A stretch of 64,000 nucleotides of DNA from Calliopum simillimum (lineage: Eukaryota > Arthropoda > Insecta > Diptera > Lauxaniidae): the NCBI GenBank assembly GCA_951812925.1, contig OX638368.1, positions 82,070,909 through 82,134,908 of the forward strand. Direction: 5' to 3'. The notes below the pieces were generated by a model. That model was not told the DNA's origin and ran no database searches. It was given only the letters and a program-made list of their open reading frames with translations. Each line of letters begins with the position of its first letter. The first letter of the stretch is position 1. A program made the position numbers and the translations under genes. This document shows, one piece after another, positions 57,749 to 64,000 of the stretch.

Positions 57749-58764
57749 CACGGCTAGGTGGGACAGATTGGAATTTTAAGTGATATCACCCACTCGTTTT
57801 CTTCGGAACTGGTATCTAGGGACCATCAGGTGCAATACCACAATTTCCATAAAATCGTACGTGTGGCGGTTTTTGAGAAATCCCAATTTAAATTAAATTT
57901 TCCACATTGAACGAAAAAACCAAAAAAACTAAAACCGAAAAACAAAAAAAAGCGTACGATTTTATGGAAAATGGGGTATTGTCAGGCTTAACGAGAAGGG
58001 GGGCGATAAGGGGGATTCCGCCGGGCCCGGAGTTTTTTGGAGGGCCCGGATTTAAGCAGAAACAAAATATTCATTAATAAAATTTATAGTAGTATTTTGC
58101 AAGCTTGCGAAATGATATTTACGCTCAACTAGAGGTAACGGGCTCAACCAAAGAACACGAAACAAGCACTTGAGAAAAAGTCCGGGTCCGCACAATTATT
58201 TTTTTTTTTTCAAACGAGAAAAAAAAGGTTAATATACATTGTCTGCTAACTTTTTGGACAAATCTACTAAGTTTTTTTGGCTAAAGCCAAGCGTTGCTCC
58301 TAGAACCCAATTTGGTTTAAACCAAACTTTTCTTGTTAAAGTTATAATTCTTACAAAAAATGTTTAATCAAAAAGTGTCGCTCGGACCTAGTTTTGGAGA
58401 TATGGTCATCGGAAGATCGCGATATAGCTTTTATAAAAACCGATATAAGTTCTGAATCCCTTGATGGATTTCAAAAATGTTGATGTTATATGAAAGATAT
58501 TTTAACTGGCTACAAAATTATTTCGAAAAAATTTAAAATCCAAGCTATGGTTTTCAAGAAATGGTGATTTTGTAAAAATTTTGACCAGTTTTTTTTTTAA
58601 AAACTATTATAAATTAAAAAAATACCTTAATAACCTATAGCTGTAGAAACAAAATATGGAAGCCTTATCTATTTTCCTTCATAAAGTATTCCATTTAAAG
58701 CTGAATTTGCATTATTAGGGTATATTTTATAGAAAAACACAAATGAAGCTAAAGAAATTTTCAT

Positions 58765-59200
58765 GAAATTTAGCAAATATTACAACAACAACACCACCAC
58801 TAACAACAACAGCAATGTTTCAGAGATACCATCCTATTGGGGGGCCAGGAATAGCAACCTTGACGACAATATCAGGCCTGGCGTTCGAGTCGTTATAATA
58901 ACAACAACGATACCACCACTACCAAATACAATGACACCACTATCCACAACAATAACAACACCAACAATACAACCAACAACAACACTCACAAAACAAAAAA
59001 CACAACACTAACAACAACAACATCAACAACACCAATAACAACAACAACAGCAGCAACAACAAGAACAACACAACAACAGTAACAAAACAACAACACTACT
59101 AACAACATCAACAACACTAGCAAAACAACAAAACTACTAACAACAACAACAACAACAACATTACTATCAACAACACCACTATCAACCACAACAAAATGAA
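58765..59200 (+). repeat. ACA/CAA-rich trinucleotide array
   Basis: About 430 bp dominated by AAC/ACC/ACT triplets (ACAACAACAACAACA-type), interrupted at 58800-58910. Frames across it give Thr/Asn/Gln runs and are not counted as genes. Confidence 0.9.
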
Positions 59201-59250
59201 AATTTTTATTCAAAAACGTGAGGTTTACTACTACTTTTTATTGCAAAAGA

Positions 59251-59300
59251 GAAAAATTGTTATTAAAAATTTCGCGCGAAATTTTTAATAACAATTTTTC
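59251..59300. repeat. Perfect 50-bp palindrome
   Basis: From GAAAAATTG to CAATTTTTC, each 25-base half is the exact reverse complement of the other, centred on CGCGCG (59273-59278). No loop. Confidence 0.95.
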
Positions 59301-59355
59301 GCCTGCGGCGCTTTCTTTTTTGGAAATTTTTGCAAATTATTCAGTCAGGTTATAG

Positions 59356-59673
59356 AACTTATTACAAAAAGAAGGTCTTAACCCCCTAACGGTGAACCAC
59401 TCAATTTCTTTTAAAGATCCAGTAACTGATGACCACACAAATACGATTAAGGAACTGTGGCGATATGTCAAAAACGCTTTGCATGTATTTAACAGAAGAA
59501 AACGATTTTACGAAGGATATATTGCAAAATTCATGTTCCTTAAAAAGTGAAAAGCAGAGGGGGTTGAGCCAATGGAGGATTTTTTAAAATATGAGGGAGA
59601 GTTGCATAAAGTCGTTTCCTATGAAGCAGAGAACGATGATGATGATATTGTTGTAGATGAAGACATCTTATAA
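59356..59673 (+). pseudogene. Merlin/IS1595-type transposase C-terminus
   Basis: This frame reads LLQKEGLNPLTVNHSISFKD, then PVTDDHTNTIKELWRYVK and an F-x-x-x-Y-I-A-K-F-M-F segment. The blocks N-H-S-x-x-F-x-D-P, H-T-x-T-I-x-x-x-W and the final Y-x-x-x-F-M-W-like helix mark the C-terminal end of IS1016/IS1595 (ISXO2-like) transposases, which in animals are Merlin elements. A single TGA (59548-59550) interrupts it. The same frame then gives an acidic tail (ENDDDDIVVDEDIL) to TAA at 59671. No catalytic N-terminal part was found; the 50-bp palindrome lies just upstream. Inactive relic. Confidence 0.7.
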
Positions 59674-60239
59674 AATAAAATACAAATTTTAATTCTTCTA
59701 TTTTTTTTTTTTTTTTTTTTTTTTTTTGGAAAAACCTTACAAATATAGGAAATCAGATACAAATGGCATAGTTAATAAAAGAAAATAGATTGGCCGTTCA
59801 TATTTTGTTACAAAAATTATGGATTGATGAGACGTTTTTTGGAAAAAATAGTGTTTTTTTTTATAAAAAACCTGGTCAAAATTATATTAAAATCGCCATA
59901 CATCGAAACCTAAAACTCGGATTTAAGACTTTTGTATACAAATTTGGTAGTTAGTTATAATACCTTTTATATGACACCAACATTTTTGATATCCATCAAG
60001 GGACTCAGAACTTATACTTGTTTTTATAAAAGCTATATCCCGATCTTCCGATTGCTTTATCTCCGAAACCAGATCTGAGCGACACTTTTTGTTTTTGCTG
60101 TTGTTGTTGTAATTACTTTCCAAAGCCATATTTTGGCAAAAAAAATTAATTTGGTTTTGGGAGCAACGCTTGACTTGTTCCGTTTTTTTGTTTGACTTAT
60201 CTTACTCCATTTTCATTCTAAACACTTCACTCATACAGG

Positions 60240-60560
60240 ATTTCCAAAACAAATATTTCGCCATTTGAAATTTAAAAAAAAATCAAATTCTAGTCATGAA
60301 AATTTTCTTAAAAAATTGTTTTTTTTTGTTCCAAAACAGCAACAAGTTTAATATTTGGAACGAAATCTCCTAAGAATATAATGTTGGCCTAGTTATTATC
60401 TACAAAAGTTGATTTAATGACATCTCCGAAAAAAACCAATAGTCTCGAAGTTACGGGCAGTTAAAATGATTTGCCTTTTTTTAGTACCTATATTTTTCAA
60501 GCATTGATCGAAGACCGGCCGAAATCTTATTTTGACAAATTTGCACATTTCATATATCTC
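60240..60560. repeat. Diverged single arm of the 53955-55790 foldback family
   Basis: Matches the right arm of that element in order: a CAAAACAAATATTTCGCC block, TTTTCTTAAAAAATT, AAACAGCAACAAGTTTAAT, GAAGTTACGGGCAGT, a GATCGAAGACCGGC block and TTTGCACATTTCATATATCT. No opposite arm. Confidence 0.7.
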
Positions 60561-60954
60561 TTGGGTATCCTGTGGGTTAGTATCGAATAAAAAAAACTAG
60601 TAGTGGAGGGGGCCCGGTATAAATATACCCCAGGGCCCGGATTTTCTCTCCACGCCCCTGGGTATTATACCTGAAAGTCCCCAGATACCAATTCAGAAAA
60701 AAATGAGCGGGTGATATCCCTCAAAATTAAAATTGGTTCCACCTATCCGTGTCCTTACATCTGAGGTGTATCACGTGTTCAGCAAACTTATGCAAGATAT
60801 TACATCCCTCACGTATGAGTTATTTTAACGCTTTTCCTAAAAAGGTACAAAAATGACACTTAAAACAGGGGAATATAGAGTCAGTATGTAATACAGAAAT
60901 ATTTGCTGTAAAATTTCACTACTATTTACTGAACACTAAAAAATTGAAATTACA

Positions 60955-61804
60955 TATGTGCGTGAAGTTGGCCCTGCTTTTGTGGAATTTCCCGAAAAAA
61001 AAAGTTGTGCCGGGGTGTGCTCCACTTGTGCCGCGTTGTGCCGTATTGGAAATCAAAATCGGTCCAAGGGTTCACTTTTTATAGGGAGGTCCTTTTTTTT
61101 GTGCGAAGTTAGCCCTGCTTTTGTGGAATTTCCCAAAAAAAAAGTTGTGCCGGGGTGTGCTCGACTTGTGCTGCGTTGTGCCGTATTGGAAATCAAAATC
61201 GGTCCATTAGTATAGATTTTATGGGGAGGTCCTTTTTTTGGCGGATACGTAAATTTGTTTAATTTCCCGAAAAAAAAGTTGTGCCGGGGTGTGCTCCACT
61301 TGTGCTGCGTTGTGCCGTGTTGGAAAAAAAAAATCGGTACAAGGGTTCACTTTTTATGGAGAGGTCCTCCCCATAAAAAGTGAAGGCAGGACCTCTCCAT
61401 AAAAAGTGAACCCTTGAACCGATTTTTTTTTTCCAACACGGTACAACGCAGCACAAGTGGAGCACACCCCGGCAAAACTTTTTTTTGTTGGGAATTTCCA
61501 AAAATTTACGTATCCGCCAAAAAAAGGACCTCCCCATAAAATCTATACTAATGGACCGATTTTGATTTCCAATACGGCACAACGCAGCACAAGTCGAGCA
61601 CACCCCGGCACAACTTTTTTTTTCGGGAAATTCCACAGAAGCAAGGCTAACTTCGCACAAAAAAAAGGACCTCCCTATAAAAAGTGAACCCTTGGACCGA
61701 TTTTGATTTCCAATACGGCACAACGCGGCACAAGTGGAGCACACCCCGGCACAACTTTTTTTTTCGGTAAATTCCACAAAAGCAGGGCCAACTTCACGCA
61801 CATA
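60955..61804. mobile_element. 850-bp palindrome built of three tandem modules per arm
   Basis: TATGTGCGTGAAGTTGGCC begins the left arm and its complement ends the right arm. Each arm has three tandem modules of about 130-155 bp. A module holds GTTGTGCCGGGGTGTGCTC, CACTTGTGC, GCGTTGTGCCG, an AATCGGTCC block and GGGAGGTCC. The mirror centre is near 61380 (GGAGAGGTCCTCC). Both strands read through several modules without stop because the modules repeat in frame, but the product (CAGVCSTCAALCRIGNQNRS repeats) has no known domain. I treat it as an element, not a gene. Confidence 0.85.
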
Positions 61805-62940
61805 AATTTCATCTTGAAAGCCAAAAAATCGTTACAAGCAAACAGGACTTCTCACATTGCATATTTACTAAATTTTTGAGTATTTTTTCTTAAGTTTTAA
61901 TCATTTTTCATCTTAGTTGAAATTTTCGAAGAATATTTTTCTAGAATACTTTATAGCCCAGTTTTTGAAAAACGGGGTTAAAAGACCCATAAAGCAGGAT
62001 ATAATGAGATGTGTTCTAGAAAAATTTTTCTTGTGTGATTTTGTGATGATCTTGGAACAACGAGTTTAATCCAAAATGTAGTTTTAGGCTTTTACAGTGG
62101 GAGTTTTTTTTTTAAGTCTTTTTTAAGAATTTATTAGATTTTCTCATGTTTTACAATAAGTTTGAAATTGTCGGACAGTGTAATAAGACTAGGTAATTGT
62201 AAGCTATAAAAGGTAATTGTAAGCTATAAAACCTGATTCAGAAGTTTGAAGTACCAGCTTTTTTCTTTAAAACTCAATTTGATTTGAATGGGCAATTTCG
62301 AAAAGGTTACATCTTCGTATTTTAAAAGTTTTCAGGAAATTAAAAAAACTGATGATTTTCTAAAGTATCTAATGTAAATTTATAAAATTTATTTTTTAAT
62401 TACGTTGAGGGCCAATTAACAATCAAAAATTACAGAAATATTTTGATGTTAACGCTGTTATGAACAGTGGCTCTCAAAAGTATTCGGAATTTGAAAATTT
62501 TTTAAGGAATCATAAAATTTTTTTATTTACGAATTAAATTTTTTGAATCAGTCTAAGTAATTATAGCCCGGTAAATCTTTAGTTTTATTTATTAACAAAA
62601 AACTTTCCCAAAAAAAAACTTAAAAATATAAAAATGAGCTTATAAGCAAAATCCTACTTAAATTCAATGCACAAAAGTATTCGGAATTCTAAAAAATATG
62701 GCAATATCTTAAACACAAAATCAAAGAATAATCCGAATGTATTGGTGACACCCTTTAAAATCAATTTACAGTTAGTTTGGGCTAGCCCTGTTTGCGGTTG
62801 GCCTTACTTATAAACGCTTTGAAACGTTGAGTACTTTTATTAGAACTAGCATTTCTGAGTGTCCTGCGATCAGTTTGATCACTTACGTTTACTCCATTAC
62901 ATTTAGTGAGGCTTCTTTTAATGTCCACTGCTGAAGTACG
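61805..62940. other. No gene recognised
   Basis: AT-rich DNA. A short direct duplication AGGTAATTGTAAGCTATAAA occurs at about 62191-62230, and AAAAGTATTCGGAATTT/AAAAGTATTCGGAATTC at 62476 and 62674. No domain or terminal repeat seen. Confidence 0.4.
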
Positions 62941-63655
62941 TGAAAATTCTGAAACTAATTTTTTATCATTAAGTCCTTAGGTCTTAAAAAGAATATGTAT
63001 GTGATCATAAAGAGTATCTAAGACCTAGTTTCGGAGATAAAGTTATCGGAAGATCCGGACATATCTTCTATGAAAACCGCTATAAGTTGGGAACCCCTGG
63101 ATGGATTTGTAAAATATTGGTGTCATATGAAAGATATTTTGACAGCCTATAAAAATGTTTTAGCATATTTTCAATTGGATTCAGTTTTCGAGATATGACC
63201 TCTTTTGAAATTTTGTGAAATTTTTCAATTACAACAACAAATAAATCAACAACTCCAACAACAAAATACTTTTCATATGACACCAATATTTTCCAAATCC
63301 ATCCAGGAGTTCCCAACATATAGCGGTTTTCATAGAAGATATATCCGGATCTTCAGATGGCTATGTCTCCGAAACTAGGTCCGAGATACCCTTTTTGATC
63401 ACATATTCTTTTTAAGACCTAAGAACTCAATGATAAAAAAATAGTTTCAGAATTTTAGCGAATTTATCACTACCCGACACATGAACCCAATTTTGACCTC
63501 CATAAGACCTTGAAATCTTTTTTCTCAGACGTTCTGGAAAAAAACGGACCCAAAATTCAGATTCAGGACGTCAAAGTCCTTAGGAAACACATAGTCTGGT
63601 CCAAACGCCATGACATTTTTTTTTTTTTTTGTAAACCTGTGTTATATTTACGATA
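62941..63655. mobile_element. Foldback, CAA-centre family, left outer arm missing
   Basis: The inner arms (about 62950-63160 and 63265-63480) mirror each other around CAACAACAAATAAATCAACA (63233-63252). They match 25010-25500 closely: GGAAGATCCGGA, AAAACCGCTATAAGTTGGGA, GGTGTCATATGAAAG. The right outer arm is complete (CAGACGTTCTGGAAAAAAAC to GTAAACCTGTGTTAT), but the left outer arm is absent. Confidence 0.75.
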
Positions 63656-63718
63656 ATTTTAAAATGACAAAAAAATCTTGCATAATTTTAAAATGACAAA
63701 AAAATCTTGCATAATTTT
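63653..63718 (+). repeat. 29-bp tandem duplication
   Basis: The unit ATAATTTTAAAATGACAAAA with AAATCTTGC occurs twice in direct succession, followed by a third partial start. Confidence 0.85.
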
Positions 63719-64000
63719 TTTGTTAGGTTAGGATATCTAAAAAACCATATGCGAGAGATCAATTCTCGACAAATACATCGAAAATAACTATTTTGGTTTT
63801 CAATTCATGCCGTTTTTTAGGTCTTGGGCCAATTTATAAAAAATAATTTTTTTTACTAAATTTTAATGAAATTCCAATGGTTTGATTTCAAAAACATTTT
63901 TGTTTTTTATTCCATAAGTGCTCACGAGTAATATTAAACCATTATGTTTTGAATTTATGACATTTTGTTTTGAATACATGACATTTTGATTTAAAATTTT

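Larger units (their letters stand above)
58376..60092. mobile_element. 1.7-kb foldback, diverged member of the CAA-centre family
   Basis: GTCGCTCGGACCTAGTTTTG, GGAGATATGG and ATCGGAAGATC on the left are mirrored by GATCTTCCGAT, TATCTCCGAAACC and AGATCTGAGCGACAC on the right. TTGATGGATTTCAAAAATGT also recurs inverted. The inner region holds CAA-rich DNA, a 50-bp palindrome and a transposase relic. The sequence is related to the inner arms at 25010-25500 and 62990-63400. Confidence 0.7.
57749..60753. mobile_element. Long foldback shell holding nested elements
   Basis: CACGGCTAGGTGGGAC, AATTTTAAGTGATATCACCC and GGTATCTAGGGACC on the left (57749-57830) are mirrored imperfectly on the right (60670-60753) by GGTCCCACCTATCCGTG-like sequence. 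GGGCCCGGA blocks occur just inside both ends (58020-58060 and 60607-60645). Inside sit another foldback (58376-60092), CAA-rich repeats, a Merlin-type relic and an arm of the 53955-55790 family. Confidence 0.5.

Noticed and set aside
58763..59213. Thr/Asn-rich and Val-rich frames on both strands
   Set aside because: They arise from the ACA/CAA triplet array, which is open in several frames by composition.
61259..61801. Cys-rich 180-residue frame
   Set aside because: It runs across both arms of a palindrome and repeats the same module; the mirrored strand is open too. No domain, so treated as repeat-derived.

Overview
This looks like an AT-rich, intron-bearing insect nuclear genome, most likely a higher fly (Diptera: Brachycera). 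The reasons are short GT-AG introns, two recognisable fly nuclear genes (Atg14 and yemanuclein), DINE-1/Helentron-like repeats with a GTCT/GCTGG microsatellite, and a very heavy load of non-LTR retrotransposons, P-like (THAP) transposases and long foldback elements. Nothing bacterial or viral is seen, and no tRNA, rRNA or CRISPR was recognised.

Layout. 0-2 kb: a THAP/P-like transposase on the minus strand, split by a 308-bp palindromic element. 4.7-9 kb: a 1.1-kb foldback, a dead non-LTR element and a Helentron. 9.4-13.1 kb: decayed DNA-transposon sequence with a dead insect transposon gene. 14.1-17.2 kb: a TIR element and a second THAP9/P-like gene whose splice sites are readable but whose frame carries stops. 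17.3-21.6 kb: a nearly intact non-LTR retrotransposon with a PHD-finger ORF1 and an endonuclease-RT ORF2 broken by one extra A. 22.0-27.5 kb: Atg14 on the plus strand, four exons, with a 3.9-kb first intron filled by a foldback. 27.8-28.9 kb: a foldback between convergent genes. 29.2-33.6 kb: the 3' six exons of yemanuclein (ubinuclein) on the minus strand. 34.9-37.1 kb: a pogo-like relic, a G-tract satellite and a second Helentron. 37.1-53.1 kb: an RTE-type element and a Jockey/CR1-type element, with a 4.4-kb segment spanning both repeated three times in tandem. 53.9-63.7 kb: nested foldbacks, palindromes, a Merlin/IS1595-type transposase relic and tandem repeats.

How the genes relate. Only two host genes are supported. 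Atg14 is the autophagy-specific subunit of the Vps34 PI3-kinase complex. Yemanuclein is the ubinuclein subunit of the HIRA H3.3 chaperone. They are convergent neighbours with no evident functional link. The 5' exon(s) of yemanuclein, including the first half of its HRD motif, were not found, so they lie either past 64 kb or in sequence I could not recognise. Everything else is mobile or repeat-derived. The most striking structures are the 4.4-kb triplication, the foldback with a clean 8-bp target duplication, the foldback families with (CAA)n centres, and an in-frame UGA in the last yemanuclein exon.
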